Source of the DNA: Clostridia bacterium
Lineage (GTDB): Bacteria; Bacillota; Clostridia; Christensenellales; Borkfalkiaceae
DNA: 11,331 nucleotides
Assembly: GCA_017628935.1 (NCBI GenBank)
Contig: JAGBYC010000183.1
Location: forward strand, 1-11,331
Direction: 5' to 3'
Below, one piece after another: positions 1 to 6,398 of this stretch. The notes under the pieces are model-generated. The model was not told the origin of the DNA, did not search any database, and saw nothing but the letters and a program-made list of their open reading frames with translations. The stretch's first letter is position 1, and each line of letters starts with the position of its first letter. The position numbers and the translations under genes are program-made.

Positions 1-638
1 ACGATTTTCATCATTTCGTCAAGCTTAATACGTGGGTTATCGATATACGCAACGGCACCGTCGATAACTTCGGCTAAGTTATGTGGTGGTATGTTTGTTG
101 CTAAACCAACTGCAATACCCATTGAACCGTTAACAAGTAAGTTAGGAAAACGGCTTGGAATTGTAACGGGTTCTTTAGTAGTATCGTCGTAGTTGTTAGC
201 CCATTCTACCGTGTCTTTATCTAAGTCTTTAAGCATTTCAAGGGCCAACGTGTTAAGGCGCGCTTCAGTATAACGCATAGCGGCAGCGCCGTCACCGTCA
301 ACCGAACCAAAGTTACCTTGACCGTCAACAAGCGTCATACCCATGTTAAACGGTTGCGCTAAACGAACCATAGCGTCGTATACCGAACTATCGCCGTGTG
401 GGTGGTACTTAGCAAGTACGTCGCCTACTACTTTAGCAGATTTTTTATAAGGTTTATCAGGCGTAATGCCCATTTCGTACATATCGTATAAAATACGGCG
501 TTGAACGGGTTTTAAACCGTCTTCTACACGTGGTAAAGCACGGTCTAAAATAACCGATTCAGCATACGGCATCATTGAGCCGTGCAATACTTCTTCGATT
601 GTACTTGTAATTATATTGTCTTTAACTATTTCACTCAT
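1..638 (-). CDS. parC: Type IIA DNA topoisomerase subunit A, N-terminal part (ParC-like, GyrA possible); cut by the window edge
   Basis: This is the DNA-cleaving A subunit of topoisomerase IV or gyrase, which passes one duplex through a double-strand break to decatenate or untwist the chromosome. Only the first 212 codons are in the window and the frame stays open to base 1. Visible landmarks are [11 protein letters not shown] (residues 40-50) and the winged-helix quinolone-resistance region with [18 protein letters not shown] (78-95). They are followed by [13 protein letters not shown] (104-116) and the catalytic tyrosine Tyr123 in [10 protein letters not shown] (119-128). The serine pair after HPHGD (84-85) is a drug-sensitive-type residue set. 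[25 protein letters not shown] resembles what I recall of clostridial topoisomerase IV A subunits more than GyrA, but the C-terminal beta-pinwheel that would separate the two is outside the window. The start ATG follows the B-subunit stop after a single base, with only a weak AAGG 12 bases upstream, so translational coupling is likely. The family is certain; the ParC versus GyrA choice is a preference. Confidence 0.9.
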   Translation of the reverse strand, partial: MSEIVKDNIITSTIEEVLHGSMMPYAESVILDRALPRVEDGLKPVQRRILYDMYEMGITPDKPYKKSAKVVGDVLAKYHPHGDSSVYDAMVRLAQPFNMGMTLVDGQGNFGSVDGDGAAAMRYTEARLNTLALEMLKDLDKDTVEWANNYDDTTKEPVTIPSRFPNLLVNGSMGIAVGLATNIPPHNLAEVIDGAVAYIDNPRIKLDEMMKI

Positions 639-639
639 A

Positions 640-2601
640 CTAATCTTTTACCTTAATTTCAAATTCGTCTTGCTTGTTAAAGTCGGCGTATTGTTGAATA
701 TATTTTTTACGTTCTTCAACGTTATCGCCCATAAGCGTAGTTATAAGCCTTTCTGCCTCTGCCGCCTCTTCAATAGTAACTTGAGTAAGCATACGCGTTG
801 CAGGATTAAGCGTAGTGTCCCAAAGTTGGTCTGGGTTCATTTCACCTAAACCTTTATAACGTTGAACGGTTGCACCACGACCTACTTCTTGCTGTGCAAG
901 TTTAAGTTCGTCTTCATTAAAGGCGTATTTAGTAACGTCTTTTTTAAAGATTTTGTAAAGTGGTGGCATACCGATATAAACGTGGCCGTTAGTGATAAGT
1001 TCTTTCATATAACGGAAGAAGAAGGTAAGTAAAATACAGCGAATATGGTGACCGTCAACGTCGGCATCTGATAAAATTATAACCTTATCGTACTTTAAGC
1101 CAGTTATATCAAACGTTTTACCAAAACTTGTGCCAAGCGCTGAAATTATAGTACGAATTTCTTCGTTTTTTAATACTTCTGCTTCACTTTTCTTTTCAGT
1201 ATTAAGTGGTTTACCACGAAGTGGTAATATTGCTTGATGCGCTCTATCTCTACCCGATTTTGCGCTACCACCTGCCGAATCACCTTCTACAATAAAAAGT
1301 TCGTTTTTAGACGCGTCGCGTGAAGAACAACCTGCAAGTTTACCTAAAAGGCGTGTACTTTCAGCACCCGACTTAGCGCGTTGAAGGTCTTTAGCCTTTC
1401 TAATAGCCTCACGCTCTTTAGCAGCAAGCACTGCCTTTTCAATAATAGCGTCGAAGGTTTTTGCTAATTTTTTATTTTTAGAAATAGCCGTTAAATTATC
1501 AAACGTAGCGTGGTCTACTGCCGGGCGCGCTTCAACGTTACCAAGTTTACCCTTCGTTTGACCTTCAAACTGTGCGTTTTTAATTTTTACAACTATTACG
1601 GCAGTAATACCTACACGATAATCGTCACCGTTAAAGTTAACGTCTTTATTGCCCTTAGGAGCGTGGTCTTTAACGTAGTCGTTAAAAAACCTTGTTAAAC
1701 CCATTTTAAAACCAACGTCGTGATGTCCACCGTCGATTGTAGGAATATTATTTACGTAAGAGAAAACGTTTTCAGTATAGTCGTTAGTGTGTTGGAAAGC
1801 AACTTCAATTTTTATACCGTCGCGCTCATCTTGGAAGTATATAGGCGCTTCGTAAAGTGGAGTTTTTGCTTTGTTGATATACGAAACGTAGTCGCTAATA
1901 CCACCTTCAGATAAAAATACCTTTTCTTCAGCGTTAGCGTCTTTTCTTAAATCTTTAAACACAAGCGTTACGCCTTTATTTAAAAACGACGTTTCACGTA
2001 GTCTTGTTAAGATAGTATCGGCAGAGAATTCTACCGTATCAAACACGCGTGCGTCTGGTTTAAAATGAACGAAAGTACCGTGCTTAATAGTTTTAATTTT
2101 AGTGTTTAAAAGTGGGGCTTTAGGCACGCCTGATAAAACTTTACCTTGCGCCTTATCTTCATACGAAGAAAACTCCATTTTGTATACGGTTTTATTGTAA
2201 ACTTCAACTTTAAGCCATTCTGAAAGTGCGTTTGTAACCGACGCGCCTACGCCGTGCAAGCCACCAGAATACGCGTAATTTTCATTATTAAATTTACCAC
2301 CGGCGTGAAGTTGAGTGAAAATAACTTCTACACCACTTATGCCTGCCTCTTTATGAATATCTACCGGCATACCACGTCCGTCATCTTCAACCGACGCGCT
2401 TCCGTCAGCGTAAAGAGTAACGGTAACTTTTGTAGCGTAACCGTTAGCCGCTTCGTCAACAGAGTTGTCAATAATTTCCCATAAAATATGGTGTAAACCC
2501 TTTGCACCAGTTGAACCTATATACATACCAGGACGGGTGCGAACGGCTTCTAAACCTTTTAAAATTTGTATATCTTCAGACGTATACGATATTTTAGCCA
2601 C
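640..2601 (-). CDS. parE: Type IIA DNA topoisomerase subunit B (ParE-like, GyrB possible)
   Basis: This is the ATPase subunit of topoisomerase IV or gyrase, 653 residues, full length for the short type without a TOPRIM insertion. The GHKL ATPase fold comes first. It has Glu42, Asn46 and Asp49 in [17 protein letters not shown] (73-79) and the glycine-rich lid [10 protein letters not shown] (112-121). The transducer domain carries the QTK loop (348-350), whose lysine contacts the gamma phosphate. The TOPRIM domain has [15 protein letters not shown] (438-452), PLRGK (460-464) and the metal-binding DADVDG (512-517), followed by [11 protein letters not shown] (580-590). NTEK, LKNEEI, MPPLYK and the AEAER before TTLMGD read more like ParE than GyrB; this is an impression from remembered families, not an alignment. 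Odd points are His518 in DVDGHHI, where alanine is usual, and a GTG start. The GTG is supported by AAAGGTGG seven bases upstream, and the SigA promoter sits about 30 bases further up. It heads a two-gene operon with the A subunit. Confidence 0.93.
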   Translation of the reverse strand: MAKISYTSEDIQILKGLEAVRTRPGMYIGSTGAKGLHHILWEIIDNSVDEAANGYATKVTVTLYADGSASVEDDGRGMPVDIHKEAGISGVEVIFTQLHAGGKFNNENYAYSGGLHGVGASVTNALSEWLKVEVYNKTVYKMEFSSYEDKAQGKVLSGVPKAPLLNTKIKTIKHGTFVHFKPDARVFDTVEFSADTILTRLRETSFLNKGVTLVFKDLRKDANAEEKVFLSEGGISDYVSYINKAKTPLYEAPIYFQDERDGIKIEVAFQHTNDYTENVFSYVNNIPTIDGGHHDVGFKMGLTRFFNDYVKDHAPKGNKDVNFNGDDYRVGITAVIVVKIKNAQFEGQTKGKLGNVEARPAVDHATFDNLTAISKNKKLAKTFDAIIEKAVLAAKEREAIRKAKDLQRAKSGAESTRLLGKLAGCSSRDASKNELFIVEGDSAGGSAKSGRDRAHQAILPLRGKPLNTEKKSEAEVLKNEEIRTIISALGTSFGKTFDITGLKYDKVIILSDADVDGHHIRCILLTFFFRYMKELITNGHVYIGMPPLYKIFKKDVTKYAFNEDELKLAQQEVGRGATVQRYKGLGEMNPDQLWDTTLNPATRMLTQVTIEEAAEAERLITTLMGDNVEERKKYIQQYADFNKQDEFEIKVKD

Positions 2602-2608
2602 GTTATTA

Positions 2609-2616
2609 CCACCTTT
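2609..2616 (-). promoter_or_regulatory. Ribosome binding site fixing the GTG start of the topoisomerase B subunit
   Basis: Read on the minus strand this is AAAGGTGG, seven bases before the GTG at 2601-2599. No ATG lies nearby in frame, and the protein begins with the expected [18 protein letters not shown] N-terminus, so GTG is the start. The motif GGTAATAA occurs twice around this site (TTGGTAATAATATAAAGGTGGTAATAACGTG in two pieces). This looks like a chance local duplication. Confidence 0.75.
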
Positions 2617-2632
2617 ATATTATTACCAAGAT

Positions 2633-2661
2633 ATTGTATCACAATATAATAAAAAACACAA
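2633..2661 (-). promoter_or_regulatory. SigA-type promoter of the topoisomerase operon
   Basis: On the minus strand there is a -35 TTGTGT (2661-2656), a 17-base spacer and a -10 TACAAT (2638-2633), with TG one base before the -10 (extended -10, TGATACAAT). The transcript would start near 2626, giving a leader of about 25 bases that holds the ribosome binding site. It diverges from the transporter promoter, with about 50 bases between the two -35 boxes. Confidence 0.7.
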
Positions 2662-2711
2662 TAGGTAGACGGTTAATTTTTTTAATCTATTAAAAAGATG
2701 CCACTAAAAAG

Positions 2712-2740
2712 TTGCCAAAACCTTAAAAATAGTGTATTAT
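2712..2740 (+). promoter_or_regulatory. SigA-type promoter of the NSS transporter gene
   Basis: TTGCCA at 2712-2717, a 17-base spacer and TATTAT at 2735-2740. Transcription would begin near 2747, about 24 bases before the ATG at 2771. This placement shows that the upstream in-frame ATG at 2732 overlaps the -10 box and cannot be on the mRNA. Confidence 0.75.
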
Positions 2741-2757
2741 ATTAAGGCAATTTACTT

Positions 2758-2764
2758 AAAGGAG
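2758..2764 (+). promoter_or_regulatory. Ribosome binding site that decides the transporter start
   Basis: AAAGGAG, six bases before the ATG at 2771. The longer in-frame reading from 2732 has no Shine-Dalgarno sequence and begins inside the promoter. Confidence 0.85.
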
Positions 2765-2770
2765 CAAATT

Positions 2771-4138
2771 ATGGAAAGAGAAAAGTTGGGTAGCCGTTTA
2801 GGGTTTATCCTTATCAGCGCTGGTTGTGCTATCGGCGTAGGTAACGTTTGGAAGTTTCCTACACTTACCGGTCAAAACGGCGGTGCTATTTTCGTACTTA
2901 TTTACCTTATTTTCTTAGTTGTTTTAGGTTTACCTATTATGACTATGGAATTTGCTATGGGTCGTTCGGCTCAAGCAAGCCCCGTTATGATTTATAACAA
3001 GTTAGCACCTAAACACAAAGCGTGGCAAGCGCATGGTTACGCATCACTTGTTGGTAACGTTGTTTTAATGATGTTTTACACTTCTGTTACCGGTTGGATT
3101 TTACAATACTTTGTATTTATGGTTGGTGGCAAGTTTGACGGATTAAGTGCAGACGCTATAAACGGTGTTTGGGGCAATATGCTTGCCGACCCTTGGACGC
3201 TTATTCTTTTTATGGGTATCGTAGTAGTGTTAGGATTTACTATTAACTCGTTCAACATGCAAAAAGGGTTTGAACGCATTAGTAAAGTAATGATGATTGC
3301 CCTTTTAGTTTTAATTACCGTTTTAGCAGTTAACAGCTTTACTTTAGATGGCGCAAAAGAAGGTTTAGAATTCTACTTAATACCAAACTTTAGCGTGTTT
3401 ACCGACTTTAAGTCAGGTTTAACTGTAATTGTTAACGCAATGAGCCAAGCCTTCTTTACTTTAAGTTTAGGTATCGGTTCAATGGCAATTTTTGGTAGTT
3501 TTATTGGTAAAGACCGTTCGCTTTTTGGTGAAAGTATTATTATTACTATTTTAGATACTTTCGTTGCGTTTACGGCAGGTTTAATTATCTTCCCTGCAGT
3601 ATTCACCTATGGTGTTGACGTTTCTGCCGGCCCTCCACTTATCTTCCAAACATTACCTAACATTTTTGCTAATATGCCACTTGGTAGACTTTGGGGAAGC
3701 TTATTCTTCTTGTTCTTAACTTTCGCAGCGTTTAGTACTATTTTAGCAGTTTTCCAAAACATTATTTCTTGCGTGCAAGAACTTACTGGTTGGACTAAAC
3801 GTAAAACTTGCTTAATTTGTGGCGTTGCAATGTTTATTTTATCAATTCCTTGTATTTTAGGCTTTAACGTTTGGAGCGACTATACCTTCTTAGGTGGCGT
3901 GCTTGACACTGAAGACTTTATCGTATCTTACATTTTATTACCACTTGGTTCACTTGCCGTTGTACTTTTCTGTACTAACAAATGGGGCTGGGGCTTTGAT
4001 AACTTTATGGCTGAAGCAAATATTGGTACTGGCGCTAAAATTAAAAAATGGATGTACTACTACTGCAAGTATGTTTTACCAGTAATTATTATTGCTTTAT
4101 TCATTTTTGGTATTTTAATTAAATTTAACATTTTCTAG
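2771..4138 (+). CDS. Sodium-dependent transporter of the neurotransmitter:sodium symporter (NSS/SNF) family
   Basis: This inner-membrane symporter probably imports an amino acid with Na+. At 455 residues it has about 11 hydrophobic helices (roughly 9-29, 37-59, 90-118, 142-160, 170-190, 216-245, 254-280, 307-336, 345-364, 374-403 and 433-453), as in the bacterial 11-helix LeuT/MhsT branch. The NSS signature is clear. TM1 is AGCAIGVGNVWKFP (17-30), with an unwound glycine stretch and Asn25 for the Na1 site. ENGG-like QNGGAIF opens TM2, which ends MEFAMGR (59-65). TM6 has SLGIGS (232-237). TM8 has AAFST (319-323), matching the Na2-site Ala, Thr and Ser of LeuT. Asp262 in TM7 stands where animal transporters have the Na1/chloride-site Asn, a change linked in bacterial members to chloride independence. 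Substrate cannot be read; hydrophobic or aromatic amino acids are typical. The gene is monocistronic between its own promoter and terminator. The start is set at 2771, not at the 13-codon-longer ATG. Confidence 0.93.
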   Translation: MEREKLGSRLGFILISAGCAIGVGNVWKFPTLTGQNGGAIFVLIYLIFLVVLGLPIMTMEFAMGRSAQASPVMIYNKLAPKHKAWQAHGYASLVGNVVLMMFYTSVTGWILQYFVFMVGGKFDGLSADAINGVWGNMLADPWTLILFMGIVVVLGFTINSFNMQKGFERISKVMMIALLVLITVLAVNSFTLDGAKEGLEFYLIPNFSVFTDFKSGLTVIVNAMSQAFFTLSLGIGSMAIFGSFIGKDRSLFGESIIITILDTFVAFTAGLIIFPAVFTYGVDVSAGPPLIFQTLPNIFANMPLGRLWGSLFFLFLTFAAFSTILAVFQNIISCVQELTGWTKRKTCLICGVAMFILSIPCILGFNVWSDYTFLGGVLDTEDFIVSYILLPLGSLAVVLFCTNKWGWGFDNFMAEANIGTGAKIKKWMYYYCKYVLPVIIIALFIFGILIKFNIF

Positions 4139-4151
4139 GATAAACAAAATA

Positions 4152-4183
4152 AAAAATTCCCGACTTTTCTCGGGAATTTTTTT
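4152..4183. terminator. Bidirectional intrinsic terminator between the transporter and DAHP synthase genes
   Basis: A perfect 12-bp stem, AAAAATTCCCGA (4152-4163) with TCGGGAATTTTT (4170-4181), encloses a six-base loop. On the plus strand it ends in a T run that continues to 4183 and resumes after one G. On the minus strand the A-rich left flank gives a U-rich tail too. It lies 14 bases after the transporter stop and about 20 bases after the DAHP synthase stop, so it serves both convergent genes. Confidence 0.93.
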
Positions 4184-4202
4184 GTTTTTATAAAATTTTT
4201 AA

Positions 4203-5231
4203 TTACAATAAATCGGCTATTTCTAAAATAAGTTTTTCAGTTTTTTCCCAGCCTAAACAAGCGTCTGTAATGCTTTTACCGTAAACACCTTCACCTATTT
4301 TTTGAGCGCCGTCAACTATATAACTTTCAATCATTAAGCCTTTAACTAACTTTCTAACTTCGTTACTATGGCGTACGCTATACAATACGTCTTTAGCAAT
4401 ACGAATTTGTTCTAAGTAGTTTTTACCAGAATTAGAGTGGTTAGTGTCAATAATAACCGACGCATTTACCAACCCACTTTTAGCGTATTCGTTACTTAAA
4501 TTTATTAAGTCTTCGTAGTGGTAGTTAGGATGTGCTTGCCCAAACTTATCTACGTAGCCACGAAGAATTGCGTGAGCGTAAGGGTTACCGTCTGAACTAA
4601 CTTCCCAACCACGATATAAAAACGTGTGGCTATGTTGCGCAGCAGTTATAGAGTTCATCATAATACTAATGTCGCCACCAGTTGGGTTTTTCATGCCTAC
4701 TGGAATATCCATACCACTTGCAACTAAACGGTGTTGTTGATTTTCAACCGACCTTGCGCCTACTGCAACGTAGCCTAAAACGTCTGATAAATAACGGTAG
4801 TTTTCAGGATACAACATTTCGTCGGCACAAGCAAAGCCAGTTTCTTCAATAGCGCGAATATGAAGTTCACGAATACTTACAATTCCTTTAAGCATATCAG
4901 GTTTTTCGTTAGGGTTTGGTTGATGTAACATACCCTTATACCCGTCGCCTTTAGTTCTTGGCTTGTTAGTGTAAATTCTTGGAATTATTAAAATTTTATC
5001 TTCAACCTTGTTTTGTACTTCTTTTAAACGTTTAACGTAGTCTAAAACGCTAACTTCGTTATCAGCAGAACAAGGGCCTATTATAAGTAAAAACTTATCA
5101 CTTTCACCAGAAAAAACCTTTTTAATTTCGTTTATACGATTTTCTAATATAATTTGCGATTTATCTGATAACGGATATTGTTTTTTAACTTCCATAGGTA
5201 TAGGAAGTTTATGATTAAATACCATGCTCAT
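4203..5231 (-). CDS. aroF: 3-deoxy-7-phosphoheptulonate (DAHP) synthase, class I (AroF/AroG/AroH type)
   Basis: This cytoplasmic metalloenzyme joins phosphoenolpyruvate and erythrose 4-phosphate to give DAHP, the committed step of the shikimate pathway. At 342 residues it is the usual class I length of about 340-360. Seen in order are LLIIGPCSADN (48-58), KPRTKGDGYKG (90-100) and GARSVENQQHR (158-168). They are followed by GMKNPTGGDISI (179-190), DTNHSNSGK (262-270) and IESYIVDGAQKIG (301-313), then YGKSITDACLGWEKT (317-331). The four metal ligands known from E. coli AroG have counterparts here: Cys54, His265, Glu302 and Asp323. The first of two nearby ATGs is used because AGGGG lies nine bases before it. 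Sixteen bases separate it from the upstream epimerase-like gene, so the two form an operon. Its feedback specificity (Phe, Tyr or Trp) cannot be read, so the symbol is generic among aroF, aroG and aroH. No attenuator or T-box precedes the operon. Confidence 0.94.
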   Translation of the reverse strand: MSMVFNHKLPIPMEVKKQYPLSDKSQIILENRINEIKKVFSGESDKFLLIIGPCSADNEVSVLDYVKRLKEVQNKVEDKILIIPRIYTNKPRTKGDGYKGMLHQPNPNEKPDMLKGIVSIRELHIRAIEETGFACADEMLYPENYRYLSDVLGYVAVGARSVENQQHRLVASGMDIPVGMKNPTGGDISIMMNSITAAQHSHTFLYRGWEVSSDGNPYAHAILRGYVDKFGQAHPNYHYEDLINLSNEYAKSGLVNASVIIDTNHSNSGKNYLEQIRIAKDVLYSVRHSNEVRKLVKGLMIESYIVDGAQKIGEGVYGKSITDACLGWEKTEKLILEIADLL

Positions 5232-5247
5232 AGTATTGTACCCCTAA

Positions 5248-6150
5248 TTAAATTTCATCATAAAAAGTAATAGAATGATATAACGTTTTGCATTCGCCTT
5301 TTTTAACAACGTCGATACCACGCTTAGTTTCAAAAACGCCGTCGGTGTCGTAATAATCTGGCAAGCCGTTCCAAGGCTCAATTGCAATATATTTACCCGG
5401 CTTCATCATCCATACCACCATATGCGCAAAGTCGCTAAAATAAATTGACGCAACGGTAGTGCCGTTATGGTTTAAATTAACGCGTTTAGACTTAATATCT
5501 TCAAACACGAAAGATACGTTTGGTAAAAAACCTTCTACAACTTCGCCTATTTCATCAATAATATCATAGGTAAGTGGTAATTCGTTGCCGTTTAACTTAT
5601 ACGGAATAATATCGTGCGATAATAAACGGTTTTTAATTAAAGTATTATCAATATAACCTTCGTTATCGCTAAATTCTAACGAATATTCGTTCATTTCGCC
5701 GTATAAAGCGTACGCTTCGTGCGAACCTACGTTGAAATACATATCTTTATTGCTTTCGTTTTCAATAAAATAATAAACCCCTAAACTATCGCCAGAAAGT
5801 TTATATAAAATTCTAAAAGTGAAGTTGTAAGGATATTCTTTAAACGTTTCTTCAGTATCTTTTATAATAAACGCGCACGACGTTTTTTCAACGCTTGCAA
5901 CTTCAAATTCCATATTTCTAACGAAACCGTGTTTAGTTTTAAAGTCGTGCTTTTTACCGTCAACTATAATAACGTCGTCTTTAACGCCACCACAAACTGG
6001 AAATAAAACTGGAGCGTGTCCGTTCCAAATATTTACGTCGCCTTGCCAAATACGTTCAACGCCGTTGTGCTTTAAACTAATAAGTTCAGCGCCTTTAGTT
6101 GTGAATTTAGCCTCAATTATGCCGTTAGATATCGTTATAATTTCACTCAT
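5248..6150 (-). CDS. Aldose 1-epimerase family protein (LacX/galactose mutarotase-like)
   Basis: This is a cytoplasmic sugar-binding protein of the galactose mutarotase-like beta-sandwich superfamily, 300 residues, typical for the shorter LacX-type branch (GalM itself is about 340). The family pattern is clear: TKGAELISLKHNG (18-30), IWNGHAPVLFPVCGG (41-55), KHGFVRNMEF (73-82), VGSHEAYAL (141-149) and IAIEPWNGLPD (255-265). His74, His144 and Glu258 occupy the positions of the acid/base residues of mutarotases, so the site looks able to interconvert sugar anomers. The substrate is unknown; it could be a hexose, a sugar phosphate or another aldose. GSHEAY replaces the more usual GGHPAF. The start is backed by AAGGAG five bases upstream. 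It is the first gene of an operon with DAHP synthase, driven by a consensus promoter. Whether the pairing is functional is unknown. Confidence 0.9.
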   Translation of the reverse strand: MSEIITISNGIIEAKFTTKGAELISLKHNGVERIWQGDVNIWNGHAPVLFPVCGGVKDDVIIVDGKKHDFKTKHGFVRNMEFEVASVEKTSCAFIIKDTEETFKEYPYNFTFRILYKLSGDSLGVYYFIENESNKDMYFNVGSHEAYALYGEMNEYSLEFSDNEGYIDNTLIKNRLLSHDIIPYKLNGNELPLTYDIIDEIGEVVEGFLPNVSFVFEDIKSKRVNLNHNGTTVASIYFSDFAHMVVWMMKPGKYIAIEPWNGLPDYYDTDGVFETKRGIDVVKKGECKTLYHSITFYDEI

Positions 6151-6166
6151 AAATACTCCTTAAAAA

Positions 6167-6193
6167 TTTTACCTTAAAAAAGTTAAAGTAAAA
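6167..6193. repeat. Imperfect palindrome in the epimerase-DAHP synthase leader
   Basis: TTTTAC-C-TTAA-AAAAG-TTAA-A-GTAAAA: ten pairs per arm with one unpaired position and a five-base centre. It lies between the expected transcription start (near 6198) and the Shine-Dalgarno site (6156-6161) of the minus-strand operon. It could act as an operator or an RNA hairpin, but it is nearly all A/T and could have arisen by chance. Confidence 0.35.
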
Positions 6194-6204
6194 CCTTATA
6201 TGAT

Positions 6205-6233
6205 ATTTTATAATTTAACTTTAATTTTGTCAA
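6205..6233 (-). promoter_or_regulatory. Consensus SigA promoter of the epimerase-DAHP synthase operon
   Basis: On the minus strand TTGACA (6233-6228), a 17-base spacer and TAAAAT (6210-6205). The leader would be about 45-50 bases long. It is too short for a T-box or leader-peptide attenuator, and none is seen. Confidence 0.8.
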
Positions 6234-6324
6234 TTTATTTACGAATTTTAGCCCATTAAATTAAAATTTAATTAAATTTAAAGTAATATATAACATTTTT
6301 TTAGTAAAAAGTTGTTAAAAACAG

Positions 6325-6353
6325 TTTAATTATTTTGAAAACTATGTTAAAAT
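6325..6353 (+). promoter_or_regulatory. Extended -10 promoter of leuS
   Basis: TGTTAAAAT (6345-6353) is an extended -10 box. The best-placed -35, TTTAAT at 6325-6330 with 17-base spacing, is weak, as is common with extended -10 promoters. Transcription would begin near 6360, just at the hairpin. The stretch between the two divergent promoters (about 6234-6324) is almost pure A/T and shows nothing else recognisable. Confidence 0.55.
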
Positions 6354-6360
6354 AGATAGG

Positions 6361-6378
6361 CTGTAACTTATTTTACAG
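6361..6378 (+). promoter_or_regulatory. Small stem-loop at the 5' end of the leuS transcript
   Basis: CTGTAA-CTTATT-TTACAG is a perfect 6-bp inverted repeat with a six-base loop. It starts at about the predicted first transcribed base and ends four bases before AGGAGG (6383-6388). It may stabilise the mRNA 5' end or affect ribosome access. It is not a T-box: the leader is only about 40 bases. Confidence 0.45.
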
Positions 6379-6398
6379 ACTTAGGAGGATTTTCAATT

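Noticed and set aside
2677..2697. TTTTTAA-TCTA-TTAAAAA inverted repeat in the divergent region between the topoisomerase and transporter promoters
   Set aside because: The seven A/T-only pairs are weak and lie upstream of both promoters' start sites, so it cannot be a terminator. It is expected by chance in such AT-rich DNA.
6245..6290. Dense AATTAAATTT-type self-complementary repeats between the epimerase and leuS promoters
   Set aside because: Low-complexity A/T sequence with no G/C-anchored arms. It may help as an upstream promoter element, but no distinct feature can be supported.
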